From the NCBI GenBank assembly GCA_963575745.1, contig CAUYUJ010012703.1, positions 15,001 through 79,000 on the forward strand: a stretch of 64,000 bases of DNA, read 5' to 3'. The DNA comes from Prorocentrum cordatum (lineage: Eukaryota; Sar; Dinophyceae; Prorocentrales; Prorocentraceae). A model generated the notes under the pieces. That model ran no database searches. It was given only the letters and a program-made list of their open reading frames with translations, and was not told the DNA's origin. Both the position numbers and the translations under genes were made by a program. Below, piece after piece: positions 1-10,700 of the stretch (position 1 is its first letter; each line of letters opens with the position of its first letter).

Positions 1-300
1 GGCGAGGAGGTGGCGCACGCCACGGAACCAGCACAATCACTGAAAACTTCAAGCGGCCCACCTTCGCCCCCGTCACACGGGGGTTCACTAAACCTAGCCA
101 GCATGTGAAACGAGCGACCCCCCCCGCCCCGCGCCCACTGGCTAGGCCCCCGCCCTCGAGGAACCACCCCATACATACAGGCAACAAAGTTGCCCCCGTT
201 GCCCGCCCACCTGGACGGCAGACCACCCCGCTCTCATGCAGGCTCCGAATCTCGCGTGAAACGCGGAACCATCCACAAACTTGCCCCCCCCCCCCCCCCC
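1..300 (-). pseudogene. RNase H domain remnant of LINE-A
   Basis: The minus strand encodes KFVDGSAFHARFGACMRAGW, with the first catalytic Asp of a FVDGS motif at 271-273. A second motif, LEVFSDCAGSV, has its Asp at 36-38 in another frame, about 78 codons downstream. These match the first and third acidic motifs of type I RNase H, which in LINEs degrades the RNA strand of the RNA:DNA hybrid. I could not find the intervening glutamate motif. A C-homopolymer run near 286-300 and the frame change between motifs show decay. The domain runs off the left edge of the window. Confidence 0.65.
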
Positions 301-479
301 AACAGCGCCTGCCTGGCAAAGCACCGACAAAGCGAACCCAATCCTCCTCGGGAACTTCTGGCCTTCCAAAACAGCGCCCGGGGGTCGGGGGACAGACACC
401 TGGAAAACAGCTCCGCCTCCTCCCCCCCAGGCCCGGCAACTTTCCAGGCTGCCTGCCGAAGGCTAGTGGGAAGGTCGGT

Positions 480-1200
480 CCTGCGCAGCTCGGCCGAGCA
501 GGGACATTAAAACGCACGGTGGAACAGCGCGCCCCTGCAGCCGCACAAGAAACACTTATCAGCAACCGATTTTTCATACTTGGCTAACCTCGCCCGGGGC
601 CAGCGGGTGCCCGAAACGAAGCTACGAGCGAGATGCCACATATGCCGAGAAAGGCCTTCATCAGCCTTGCCGTGCAGAATCCTATCCAGAAGCCTCCAGC
701 GCAGCTCTGAAACCCACGCCCCAAACTTTTGCATCGCCTGGCTGCCGGCAGCCACCGAGGCCATGCGCCAGGCAACCTCGACCGCACGCCCATGGGGAGG
801 AACCTTCAAATCAACTTCTCCCCCAGGCCCGATCAGCCCAGCGGCAGAGGCCATGCCCCCTCCAACACGAGCGAGGGCCAGGAGGAGGGCTTGGGCGGGA
901 TTGGTGCAATTGCCCCATGGAGCCTTCTGCCTGAGAATCGCACGACCCCCCTCCAGCACCGCCTCCAGGACCCTTTCAGACGGCAAAGAAGTCTCCAAGC
1001 AGGCAGCCCAAGTTTTAACAACCTCTCCCGCGTGGATGCGCAAAGGGCCCCTCCAGAACCCACGGCGCACGGTCTTAATTCGGAGCCCGACGCCGGCTCC
1101 CGCAGGGGCCTCCCTTCAAACTTCAGAGCCGCAACCCTCAGGCCGCTGAGTTTCCCATCCGCTATTCCTGCCACCGCTGAGCCCCATATGGCAGCCGCTT
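480..1200 (-). pseudogene. LINE-A C-terminal region with Cys/His cluster
   Basis: The 187-codon frame ending at 507 encodes a Leu/Ala/Trp-rich segment that finishes in KCFLCGCRGALFHRAF. The cysteines are at 552-554, 543-545 and 537-539 and the His at 519-521, a CxxCxC-x5-H cluster. A Cys/His zinc-knuckle-like segment between RT and RNase H is usual in this LINE type and is thought to bind nucleic acid. Upstream in another frame (about 1480-1130) the sequence VEKVVRCSPKAAAIWG resembles the region that follows the RT thumb in dinoflagellate LINEs. The order fits LINE-A; the separate frames make it a pseudogene. Confidence 0.6.
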
Positions 1201-2300
1201 TGGGCGAGCAACGAACGACCTTCTCAACCTTGGCGCCCGCGGCTCTCAGGGCGTGGACCCGATCCGCCGACTTCTGAGCTTTCTCCAGACGCTTGTTTTG
1301 CTCCACGACACTGCGCAGCACGCCTGACGACCCGTCCCCCCGCAGGCAGCGCAGGCCCCTGGCGCGAGCGAGCTCGCCCTCCCAGGACGAGGCGAGGATG
1401 CTGGCGAGCTCGGCCGGCGTCTCCAGTGAGCCAGCCCGTCTTGTCCCAGTTGGCCTGCAGCTTGCGCTCGGAGAGTCCGTCGACCAGAAACCGAAGAGCA
1501 GCGGGAAGTTGCTCTCCAACCAGTCGCACTGCGCCGAGTGCTTGCAGCATCTGATCGTCAACAAGCGACTGCGCCCGCACCAGGGGATAACGCCGCACTT
1601 GCTCCATCAACACAGTGCGAGCTATCAGCTTCGCCAAGCCGAGCGCTCAGCTGCATCCTGCTGCAATCGCGCCGCCGGAATACATCACAGCGGAACGCGC
1701 TCCAAGATACCGCGCCCTACGCCCGAGCCTGCACGCGCAGCAGAGAGCCATTATCAACGCCAGGGGAAAGCGAGTCGCTTTCGCCCCCCGCAGAAGAATG
1801 TCGCGGGACACGCGCTCGTAATACTCGCTGAGGCCCAGCGCCGCAGTGCCAGAAGCCACGCCGCCCACCTGCATGCAGCACGCCGCCGCCAGGTTGTGTA
1901 CATGCCCAGCGCGATCGCATGTCCTGCCGAAACCTCCCCAGTAGAAGTCGCTCTCTAGCCGCCGTTCCCACTGCGCCACCAGCGGTTGCCTGAGGCGAAC
2001 CCATAGCCGCAGCCACAGGCACTTGAGCACTATCGGTCGCACACCTCCCCCAGGAGGGGGCTCGGGCAGGAACGAGATCAGCATGAGGAAGAGGCGCATG
2101 TCGATAGGGCCCCTCTCCCATGCGCGCAGCACGTCCAGGAACCTCAACTGATAGCTGCTCGGCAACCATCGCAGCTGCCTGGGATGCATATTATCCCGGC
2201 CAAGGCCCGCCCTGTCGCTGCGGGTGTCAACCACTTGTCGCAAGTCCTGCAGCTTGAGCCTCGGCAATATGGCAGCGTCGAACTCCTCCCACGCCCAGGT
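1200..2300 (-). pseudogene. Reverse transcriptase domain of LINE-A, inactivated
   Basis: Starting near 2267 the minus strand encodes GLGRDNMHPRQL (2178-2207), a finger motif seen in dinoflagellate LINE RTs, then RPIVL (about 2039-2025), then GLSEYYERV (1809-1835), which aligns with palm motif A. Motif A should carry a catalytic Asp near its start, but the codon at 1833-1835 is GGC (Gly), one transition away from GAC. Palm motif C is present as LVDDQML, with the two Asp codons at 1554-1559, but in a different frame from motif A. A lost motif A Asp plus frameshifts means no active RT. The RT assignment is firm; the exact domain limits are approximate. Confidence 0.8.
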
Positions 2301-3000
2301 GCAGGGATGGACCCCATCATGCCGAAGCTCATGCTACCACGGTGGGCCCACTGCTGCATGAGCTTCTCCACGGCCGCGCCCCCTCCGAGAGGCGCGCATT
2401 GCTCCCGCTCGTCATCCAGCACCTCGAACACCGAAGGTTGGACCTGCATGTCCCGCTGCCGCAGCTTCACCAGGTGCTCGTCGTGCGCCTCCAGCATGTA
2501 GCCAGCTGCCGCCGCGCTGTCTGTCCTCAGAACAGCGACCACCTTGCTGATGGACATCTTCGTCAGAGCCCCTGACGACGGCCACCAGCCCTCTTCAAGC
2601 ACGAAGCCCTCCATGACCTGCAACTGGCGGTTCAGGCGCGAGAACCTGGGCCAGCCTTGCTCCAGCATGTAGGCCTTCTGTTGGGCAGCACGCCTCGCTG
2701 CCGATGCGAGACATGCCATGCGCCTGAACTCAAGCGAAGATCCGGCCTTAAAACTGTCGACTCCACTCCTGCGCCATGGGGACTCGCTTAAGCGTTCGCC
2801 CTGCAGCGCGACCGCGCCGCCTCTCGTAGACGTCGCGCAGCTGGCAGAGGTAGTCCTCCGCGCGCAGGAACCAGCTCTCAACTGCCTCCTGGATGTCCCA
2901 CGGCTCCGTGCCTGACGACCAAAACCATTCATCATCCTCAACCTCACGCGGCGCAGGTCGCACTGGCGGTGGAATATGAAAAGGAAACCCTTTCAGGTCC
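2300..3000 (-). pseudogene. EN-RT linker of LINE-A
   Basis: Between the endonuclease and RT the minus strand encodes charged, Trp-rich sequence with no catalytic motif, such as EDDEWFWSSGTEPWDIQE (about 2930-2870) and a stretch with LEEGWWPSSGAL and LEAHDEHLVKLRQRD (about 2625-2450). Two frames are used, so at least one frameshift lies between them. Trp-rich linkers of this kind sit between the APE endonuclease and RT in dinoflagellate LINEs. I assign it by position and composition only. Confidence 0.6.
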
Positions 3001-3870
3001 ATCAGCGGCAGACACTGTGGCCCTCGCATGAAGCCATCCGAGCTCGAGCAGAACTGGCGCGCGCACAGATCGGCGCGCCCAGCGCCCTTTGCACCTCGAG
3101 GCCCAAGCCCGCGAGTACCTTTGAGCAGGTAAAGACATCCAGATTCCTGTTGCCGCGAGTAGGGTCATCTGCGGCTGCAATGGCATCTCTAGCTCGCCGA
3201 GCCCACTCACGCAGATCCTGCGGCACAAGATTCCAATCGCCGCCAGCTACCCATGGCCCTGGGAGCAGGGACACAAGCTGCACCAGACCGCCAAAGAATG
3301 ATAAGTTCGGCTCTGTCATGCCGATCTTGGTCGTCAGGTACACCGAAATGACGTAGACTGGCACTGTGAGCCCTGCGCTGATGGCCGCAATCAGACATCT
3401 ACTGGCAGGGAGGCCCCGCCGAAGAGAGGCAGGCACATTGCGCCCAAACACAGGAACGCACGACGAGATAGCCACACCAGCTGATGACTCAGTCGCACCT
3501 TCACCTGCGCTGTCTGCTTTACCAATCATAAGTTGCCCTCCAGACATGTCACTCGCAACCCCTCTTGGCCGAGCTGAGCTGCTTATCAACCTTGAGCCGA
3601 TGCTCCTGAAACACATGAACGTTGGGCGCCCTTCTGTCTGCATCAGCCTCCGCATACCATGCGAACCAATCTTGAGCCCTGGACCAGGAAGCGACGTTGG
3701 CCGACAATGCCCAGGTCCCAGCCGTTTTTCGTAAGCTGCTTCGAGCGCCAGCGGGGGCGAGAGGCCCACTTGCTTCGGGAAAGCGAACTTGGCGAGTTCA
3801 GACTGCGCGCCTCCTCCGCTAGGGCCCCGACGTTGAAGCCCGAGCATTCTTCGCGGGCATGATGCACTCC
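3000..3870 (-). pseudogene. APE-type endonuclease domain of LINE-A
   Basis: The long minus-strand frame ending at 3002 encodes PVYVISVYLTTKIGMTEPNL, then WVAGGDWNL (about 3225-3256) and NLDVFTCSKVLAGLG (about 3150-3105). These match the late motifs of exonuclease-endonuclease-phosphatase domains in dinoflagellate LINEs: a hydrophobic strand, the GGDWN catalytic loop and the LDxF segment. Such domains nick target DNA to prime reverse transcription. The N-terminal half (about 3870-3460) is weaker and seems split between frames; I cannot point to the expected QE motif. The final PHxPV-like segment is also not clear. Confidence 0.75.
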
Positions 3871-4930
3871 TGGAACCGCTTGAGCTGCTTGCGATCCTCA
3901 GGCTTGGAGTGGTCACCTCTGTGAACCCAGCTGCTTGGAGACGCGCGGGCAAGCCAGGGTCGCCCCAGTCAAACTGCCAGGCATCATCACGATCGCCTGC
4001 AGCACCGCCCAGACTGCCAGCAGGACCACCACCGCCCGCTGAATGTTGAGCCGCTGCTGCTGCCTCCGCCGCGGCCTGCTGCTCCTGCTGCTTGGCCTGC
4101 TCAGCAAGCTTGGACTCGATGGCGATGCTCTCCTCGTCCAGGGCCGCGCTGAAGACCGTGAGCGGGGCAGCCAGCCCCACCAAGTGCTTGGAGCCTTCGA
4201 GCTTGCAGAGGACCTCTTGCATGAGACCGAGAAGCTCGCTGGCGGTGACGACGCCACTCTTGCCCTCCGCCACCTTCCCAAGGACGGGGACGGCACTGGC
4301 AAGATCCTTCTTCGTAGTGACCGCGCTGATATCCGCCAGCGCCTCGCGATGTTGCTTCTGATGTTCCAGCTCCTGGTCCAGCTCCGCTTGCTTGGCCGCC
4401 AGCGCCTCGCGCGCTTGCAGCACCCGCTCCGAAGCCTTCTCGAGCTGCTTCTGCTTATTGGCCCTGCGAAGGTGCAAGTCTTGAATGGTATGATTCGACA
4501 AATCCGCCCTCGCAACGCCCATCTCATCATCAACTTCGACGGGGACTAGCGTAGCTTGAGCCTGTCCTGCCGACATGCCGTGTTTGGACCGGTTGGCAAG
4601 CAGTTCCTGCTGGAGCTCTCGCCGCGCCTGCAACAGCGCCTCCTCCTTGTGCGAAGCCGTCTTGCTGGTGGACGAGGAGGGCCCTTTGCTCCAGCTGCCT
4701 CCAGGCTTCGGCGGCTTCGCCGTGGACGGCTCCCGAGCCCCATGCTCTGCAATTGCATCGAGGACCAAGGGCGGCGCACTGCCACGAGAGCGCCAGCCAC
4801 GATTCTTGTGCCCCTCCGCACCTGCCATTGCACTTCCACTGGCGGAGCGGCGAGGGGCTGGGTGTCATACACTCTGGCTCGTGACAGATGTGCCACTTCC
4901 AATCGCGCTGCCACAAAGGTTTGTAACCTG
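3870..4930 (-). pseudogene. ORF1-like protein of LINE-A: Cys4 finger plus coiled coil
   Basis: The first part encodes WHICHEPEC followed by WKCNGRCGGA, giving cysteines at 4884-4886, 4869-4871, 4830-4832 and 4818-4820 in a C-x4-C-x12-C-x3-C pattern, a probable zinc finger. A frameshift near 4815 leads into the frame opening at 4828, which carries a Lys/Glu/Gln/Leu-rich segment, about 4690-4320, including RRANKQKQLEKASERVLQAR, typical of a coiled coil. An Ala/Gln-rich tract (about 4110-4040) follows. LINE ORF1 proteins bind element RNA. LINE-B carries a similar finger, which supports the reading. Confidence 0.6.
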
Positions 4931-4942
4931 GAAATGGCTGAG

Positions 4943-5277
4943 ACTCGGAGGAGGAGGAGGAAGAGGAAAAGGAGGAGGAAGAGGAAAAGGAGGAGGAGGC
5001 GGAAGAGGAGGAGGAGGAGGAGGAAGAGGAGGAGGAGGAGGAGGAGAAAGGAGGAGGAGGAGGAGGAGGAGGCGGAGGAGGAGGCGGGGGGGGGGGGGGG
5101 GCGCAGAGGCAGGGGGACGGATGACTGCCGACTCGGTCAGCACCGCCGGCCCCGCCCACCGGAGGCTCCGGGCTGCCCCTTGCACCTGGACACGCGCGCG
5201 CGCGCCGGGCCCTCGACCGGCCGCCCGGGCTCTCCACCGGGCTGGTCTCCGCGCCGTCGGCGCTGGCGTGCGGGGGC

Positions 5278-5310
<33 letters not shown>

Positions 5311-5632
5311 GAGGAGGAGGAGGAGGAGGAGGAGGAGGAGGAGGAGGAGGAGGAGGAGGAGGAGGAGGAGGAGGAGGAGGAGGAGGAGGAGGAGGAGGAG
5401 GAGGAGGAGGAGGAGGAGGAGGAGGAGGAGGAGGAGGAGGAGGAGGAGGAGGAGGAGGAGGAGGAGGAGGAGGAGGAGGAGGAGGAGGAGGAGGAGAGGA
5501 GAGGAGGAGGAGGAGGAGGAGGAGGAGGAGGAGGAGGAGGAGGAGGAGGAGGAGGAGGAGGAGAAGGAGGAGGAGGAGGAGGAGGAGGAGAAGGAGGAGG
5601 AGAGAGGAGGAGAAAGAGGAGGAGGAGGAGGA
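4943..5632. repeat. GGA/TCC microsatellite with a GC-rich island
   Basis: Positions 4943-5090 are imperfect GGA repeats with AAGA and GGC interruptions. Positions 5100-5278 hold non-repetitive GC-rich sequence without a recognisable gene. Positions 5279-5632 are almost pure GGA for about 350 bp with a few GAGAGG and GAA interruptions. The plus strand is purine-only for long runs, which can favour triplex or quadruplex structure. Long frames through this tract (poly-Gly, poly-Arg, poly-Glu, poly-Ser, poly-Pro) come from the triplet repeat and are not genes. Confidence 0.95.
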
Positions 5633-6312
5633 CCAGCGTAAACCCAAGACTCATCAACGAGATTGCAATCTACCCTTCCTCCAAGTTCCATCTTCATAGG
5701 CTCCTACACGGATTGATTTCCACTGGGGGATATGCCCCGTGGGAAAACAACCTTCTGAAAATCTGGAATTGTGCCACAGCACCACTCCTGGGACTTCAAC
5801 GCCGCGAATGCCCGTTACTGTTGCGTCTTTGCGATCCTGAACCGTGCCAGAACACCATTCCTGGGACTTCAACACCTCAAATCAACATGACTGGACATCG
5901 TGCCAAAACAATGTTTGGTACGTTAAACATGAGAATCCGTGAAACTGCTGCAAACTCTTAAAACGAATGCGCGCAGCGCTGAAGCGAGACCCAAAAATCG
6001 AACAGGAACCGCCCTCCATCCATGAAACTATTGCACGCTTTCAGAGCGAACGTACGGGGCGCTAAGGCGAGAACAGCATTTTGAAAAAGGCCGCCCTCCA
6101 TCCGTGAAACTCATGCATACTTTGAGAGCGAATGTGCGCCGCGCTAAGGCGAGAGCCACATGTTGAAACCGGACCGCTCTCCATGCGTGAAACTGTTGTG
6201 CATTTCAAGCTTCAGGATCATAATTTGTGAGGAAGTCTGCAAAGAAACGCCTGGCCCGCCCTTTCGGCCGACCTCCGGCTGCGATAGGGAGTAATTATCT
6301 ATAAGGAAATGG
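5633..6312 (+). repeat. Dispersed element DE-A, copy 1
   Basis: This copy begins directly after the GGA tract with ACCAGCGTAAACCCAAGACT and ends with AATTATCTATAAGGAAA just before another GGA tract. The 5' third contains degenerate repeats of a unit with CCTGGGACTTCAAC (5787, 5858). The 3' part has about three copies of an approximately 83-bp unit containing CCGTGAAACT and GGCGCTAAGGCGAGA. A terminal block, GGCCCGCCCTTTCGGCCG, lies at 6255-6272. The same order of blocks recurs at 7251-7986 (inverted) and 20886-21765. No coding capacity is evident. Confidence 0.8.
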
Positions 6313-6912
6313 AATGGAGGAGGAGGACGAGGAGGAGGAGGAGGAGGACGAGGAGGAGGAGGAGGAGGCAGAGGAGGAGGAAGAGGAGGAGGAGAAGGGA
6401 GGGGTGAGGAGGGAGGAGGAGGAGGAGGAGGAGGAGGAGGAGGAGGAGGAGGAGGAGGTGGAGGTGGAGGAGGAGGAGAAAAAGAGAGGAGGACGAGGAG
6501 GCGGAGGAGGGAAACGGAGAAGGAGGAGGAGGAGGGGGAGCCCTCCTCGTCCTCATCATCATCATCATCATCACCACCACAACCATCACAACCACCATCA
6601 CCATGCTCATCATCATCATCATCATCATAATCATCATCATCATCATCATAATCAACATCATCAGCATCATCATATTCTTCGCCGTCAACATGATAAACAT
6701 AATAATCATCAGCAACATCATCACCAACGGCATCATCATCATCAGCAGCAGCATCATCATCACCATCCGCATCGTCATCATCAACGGCATCTCCATCATG
6801 ATCATCATCATAATCATCCTATATTCATCATCACCGTTATCACAATCACAATAGGCAACATCATCACCAACGGCATCATCATCATCATCATCATCATCGT
6901 CATCATCAATGC

Positions 6913-6944
<32 letters not shown>

Positions 6945-7003
6945 GCATCAGCATCTTCATCAGCATCATCATCCTCATCCTAATCCTCGTCATCATCATC
7001 ATT

Positions 7004-7045
<42 letters not shown>

Positions 7046-7188
7046 GTGATCAGCAACAACATCATCATCATCATCATCATCATCATCTGCATCAGCATCT
7101 TCATCAGCATCATCATCCTCATCCTAATCCTCGTCATCATCATCATTATCATCATCAGCATCATCATCATCATCATCATCATAATCAG

Positions 7189-7246
<58 letters not shown>

Positions 7247-7250
7247 TACC
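6313..7250. repeat. GGA then ATC/CAT microsatellites between inverted DE-A copies
   Basis: Positions 6313-6540 are GGA repeats with scattered AGA and GGC changes. Positions 6551-7248 are about 700 bp of CAT/ATC repeats with CAACAT, CATCCTCAT and CAGCATCTT variants. A longer block (about 6944-6990) recurs near 7086-7135, so segments of the array have been duplicated. The tract fills the spacer between the two inverted DE-A copies. Frames of poly-Met, poly-Ile, poly-His or poly-Asp here are repeat translations, not genes. Confidence 0.95.
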
Positions 7251-7986
7251 CCTTCTCCTGCTAGAGAACTCATCCTTGTCGCACTCCGAGGCCGGCCGAA
7301 AGGGCGGGCCGGGCGTGTCGCCTGACACTTCCGAATCATTTATGATCCTGGAGCTTGACATTTGCAAGAGTTTCACGGATGCAGGGCGGGTCGCTTTCAA
7401 AACGTGACTCTCGCCCTAGCGCCGCGCACATTCGTCTTAAGCAAGAGCTTCACGGATGGAGGGTTGGTGCCTCGCACAGTCATCTTTACAAGTTTGCGAG
7501 AGTTTCACGGATGGAGGGCGGGCCGTTTTCCAAATGTGGCTCCTGCCTTGGCGCCGCGCACATTCGTACTGTATAAAAGCGTGCAGGAGCTCCATGGATG
7601 GAGGGCGGTCCGTTTTCAAGATGAGACTCTTGCTTGAGCGCCGCGCACCTTCGTCCTACGAGTTTGAAACAGTTTCAAAGATTCGCATGATTAACGTCCC
7701 AGAAATGGTGTTTCGGCACGGTGGCGGAATGTCAGTGCGCAACAGTCACGTTGATTCGCGGTGTTGAAATCCAAGGAATGGCGTTCTGGCACGAGTCAGG
7801 ACCATCAAGACGAAACCGTAATGGTGATTCGCGGCGCTGGAGTCCAAGGAATGGTGTCCTGGCACAATTCTAAATTTTCAAACGGTTGCCTTCCAAGGAA
7901 GCACTTCCATCAGTGACAACGAATCCTTGTTGGGGCCTGTGAAGCGGGACCTTGGAGGGAGGGTGGAAGAGTCATGGCTTTACACG
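7251..7986 (-). repeat. Dispersed element DE-A, copy 2 (inverted)
   Basis: Read on the minus strand this repeats the block order of copy 1. The head next to the CTC/CAT tract is CCCGTGTAAAGCCATGACTC, then repeats with CCTTGGACTCCAGCGCCGCG and CGTGCCAGAACGCC, then about four copies of the 83-bp unit (plus-strand signatures GAGTTTCACGGATG and GGCGCCGCGCAC at 7367-7670), then the tail GGCCCGCCCTTTCGGCCG (complement near 7292-7309). Both ends again meet trinucleotide microsatellites. With copy 1 it forms an inverted repeat with arms of roughly 0.7 kb. Confidence 0.8.
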
Positions 7987-8198
7987 GGTCCTCTTCATCC
8001 TCCTCATCCTCATCCTCATCCTCATCTTCATCCTCATCCTCATCCTCATCATCATCATCATCATCTTCATCAGCATCCACATCATCATCCTCATCCTCCT
8101 CATCATCGTCGCCATCATCCTCATGCTCGTCATCCTCATCACCACCATCATATTCATCATCATCGTCATCCTCCTCCTCCTCATCCTCCTCCTCCTCC

Positions 8199-8232
<34 letters not shown>

Positions 8233-8402
8233 AGTCATCATCATCAACATCATCATCGTCGTTAGCATCATCAGCATCGTCACCAGCATCAGCATCATCA
8301 CTATCATTATAGTCTTCATCAACATCGTCATCGGCATCTTCATCAGCATCAGCATAATCGCGATGATGATGATCAGAATCATCATCATTAGCAGCAGCAT
8401 CC

Positions 8403-8448
<46 letters not shown>

Positions 8449-8860
8449 TATCATCATGGTCAGCATCGTCAGCATCAGCATCGGCATCAGTATCGTCATC
8501 AGCAGCAGCAGCATCATCGTATTCCTCGGCACCGTCGTCATCATCAGCAGCAACAGTATCATCAACATCAAGATCATCATCATTGTCATCATCATCAGCA
8601 TCTGCATCAGTATCAGCATCAGCATCATCATCAGCATCAGCATCGGCATCGCCATCACCATCGTCATCATCATCATCAGCAGCAGCAGCATCATCATCAT
8701 CGGCATCCTCATCACCCCCACCACATCCGTCTTCATCATCATCACCACCATTATCACTATCATTATCATCAGCATCCTCATTCTCATCCCCATCCTCCTC
8801 TTCCTCTTCATCCTCCTCATCCCCCTCATCCTCATCCTCATCCTCATCATCCCGCTCCCT
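7987..8860. repeat. CAT/CTC microsatellite, about 870 bp
   Basis: The tract starts as TCCTCATCC repeats, becomes long runs of ATC/CAT with GCA and GTC variants, and grades back to CTC-rich sequence by about 8800. It abuts the head of DE-A copy 2. Very long frames here (338, 345 and 292 codons) are poly-Asp, poly-Ile/Ser and poly-Met translations of the triplet and are not genes. Confidence 0.95.
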
Positions 8861-10199
8861 CCCCCTCCCTCCTACTCCCCACCCCTCCCTGCTATTCTCT
8901 CCCTCCCTTCGTCCCTCCCGCCTCATCCTCCTCCCCCTCTCTCCTCCAGCCGCGGGGTTCGAGGTTCAAGGACCGAGGTTCGAGGATGAAGCGTCGAAAA
9001 GCTCGAAAGCTTCTCGCGCTTCTTTGGCTTCCTGGGTCGGAACGCACCTCGGGGCGGGCCTGTGGGTCGACTTGTGACGCCCCGGGCCCAGACCCCCTCG
9101 CGTGGTGCAGGTGAAGGGTCGGTCCTGGGGGGAGGGGGAGGGACCCCAAATCGGGGGTCTGGAGATGAGTGGGACTGCCCGAGCAGAGACCGACGCCAAT
9201 GGCTCTTATCCGGGTCAAATGGAAGCGATTGTGAGAGCGCTGCTCCAGCTTCATCTGGCACTAAGCCTCTAAACTGTGCGTTAAGATGTGCAGATTTTGG
9301 CCTAGAAAACGCGCAGACAAAAGCCTGCCCCGGCCCAGAGAGAAGCTCGAATAATGCACTGACGCGTTTGCAAGAGAGGTCTGAAGAACTGTTAGTGTTT
9401 GGAAGCACCCTGCTGAGATCTGCGAACCTGATTTGCGATACGGGCCCGCGCGACACTCACCTTTGATGTGAAATGCAAAACAAACCCTTGAAACAACAGA
9501 AGTCATAAGAACCATGGCGAAGGGACTGCATCACAAAAGGGCCAGGACAGTTGTCCAACATCCTGGCGCCCGAAACTCAAGAGATCCCGAATGCAAAAAG
9601 CATGTCAGGCAGGATGTGCGTAGGCTTAAGATGGTCAAAGAATGCTCGAAAACTGCCTGGCGGTTGCCCGAAACCGAACTGGTTCACCATCATTCGTCTG
9701 ACTTGTTCGACGGGTGACTTTTGCTATAGCCTTGCACTGTGCCCAGTGGTGGTTCACACAATTGGTGGACGTAGCACTCAGGACCTGCGTGCTTATCGAA
9801 GTACCTGTTTGGGCCAACCTGATAACTGCGCATGGTTCGTCCTCGGTATCACCTACGCGGCAACCGCCTAGATCGCGTGCACATTATAGAAAAGTTGGAG
9901 ATTAATAAGACGCCAATATACCTGTTCTGCTCGCCTGCGGATATGTGAATGCGGACCGTGGTTTTCGCACGCAGAAATCACGACCCTTCCTTGGATGGGA
10001 GTATGCCGATATTGTCCCTGGTACTCACTTCAGACTGCTCCTGCTGCCGATGACCTATATAGGCTGGCCTGACACCCAACGTTGTCTTTAGCACGTTACC
10101 CTTTCCCATGAGCTTCTACACCACGAACAGCAAAGAGTAACTTCTCATCCGACTCGTAAGTGAAAATCCGCTACCGTGCCAGCAACACGTTGGGGCGCA
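8861..10199. other. Unassigned DNA
   Basis: C/T-rich to about 8945, then mixed sequence. Frames of 177 codons (minus, from 9456) and 134 codons (plus, from 9062) overlap on opposite strands. Neither has a recognisable domain, and the C/G-rich base composition explains their openness. A short inverted-repeat element at 9087-9163 is listed separately. Nothing else was recognised. Confidence 0.5.
9087..9163. repeat. Possible short derivative of the ME-CAGAC element
   Basis: CCAGACCCCC at 9088-9097 is matched by its perfect complement at 9153-9162. The inner bases differ at the two ends (CTCGCG on the left; GATTT, read inward, on the right), as at the two unlike ends of the full-length copies at 30206 and 45603. 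It could be an internally deleted relative; 10 bp in GC-rich DNA may also be chance. Confidence 0.35.
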
Positions 10200-10700
10200 T
10201 CAGAGAGCTCCTCTTTTGTCACCCGGAATTTCTGTGGTCTCTCTATGGCCGACCTCAGAAAACCGTCCCCCTGAGCTTGCTCTGAGGAGCCCCTGTCGGC
10301 CTGCAGACAGCTCCAAGAGAGGCGAAGAGCGCCCCAAGAAGGCCGCAAGAAGATCCTCAAGACAATCGAAAGACCGCTGAACGAGCCCCCACAAGTTACA
10401 AGATCTGTGAAAGATGCCCTAAGAGGCTGCAAGAAGCCTCCAAGAAGCGCAGGCCTCCAGCGAGACCATCAGAGGCGAAAAGCATAGGGAAACTGCAGAA
10501 GAAAAAAACATTGCTTTCGATTCCAAGGAGTTTCGGCTTCAGGTCGCCTCGGGAAAGCTTCAGAGGGCGTCCAGAAGCTCACAGAGCGGCCCAAGATGGC
10601 CACAAGAGCGCCCTAAGACAGGGACACACGACGCCACAAAATACCCCAAGAGGGCTCCAAGATTGCCCAATAGCTTCCAAAAGCTTCAATCGATCGATCC
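10200..10700 (+). repeat. CCAAGA-type minisatellite, array 1
   Basis: Degenerate 10-12 bp units built on CCAAGA and AGGC (CCCCAAGAAGGCC, CCAAGAAGC, CCCAAGAGGGC) occur at 10310-10470 and 10560-10690, separated by unrelated sequence. The A-rich core is on the plus strand, as in every other array of this type in the window. No gene is seen. Confidence 0.65.

Larger units (their letters stand above)
1..4930 (-). mobile_element. LINE-A: degenerate non-LTR retrotransposon with APE endonuclease, RT and RNase H
   Basis: On the minus strand the recognisable domains run from right to left in the usual order of a dinoflagellate-type LINE: Cys4 finger and coiled-coil ORF1 (about 4900-3900), APE endonuclease (about 3460-3000), linker, reverse transcriptase (about 2300-1200), a C-terminal region with a Cys/His cluster (about 1200-480) and RNase H (about 300 to the window edge). 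The reading frame changes several times, so this is a dead copy. The left end is cut by the window and more RNase H sequence may lie outside. On the right the element abuts a GGA microsatellite, so its true 5' end may be lost. RNase H after RT is known in the I-like LINE group; the clade assignment is inference. Confidence 0.85.

Noticed and set aside
4530-5700. Frames of 260-375 codons (poly-Ser, poly-Gly, poly-Arg, poly-Leu)
   Set aside because: They are translations of the GGA tract in different phases; the only real protein signal, the Cys4 finger of LINE-A, lies at one end of the 375-codon minus frame.
6299-8989. Frames of up to 345 codons rich in Asp, Met, Ile, His or Ser
   Set aside because: CAT/ATC/GGA microsatellite translations.
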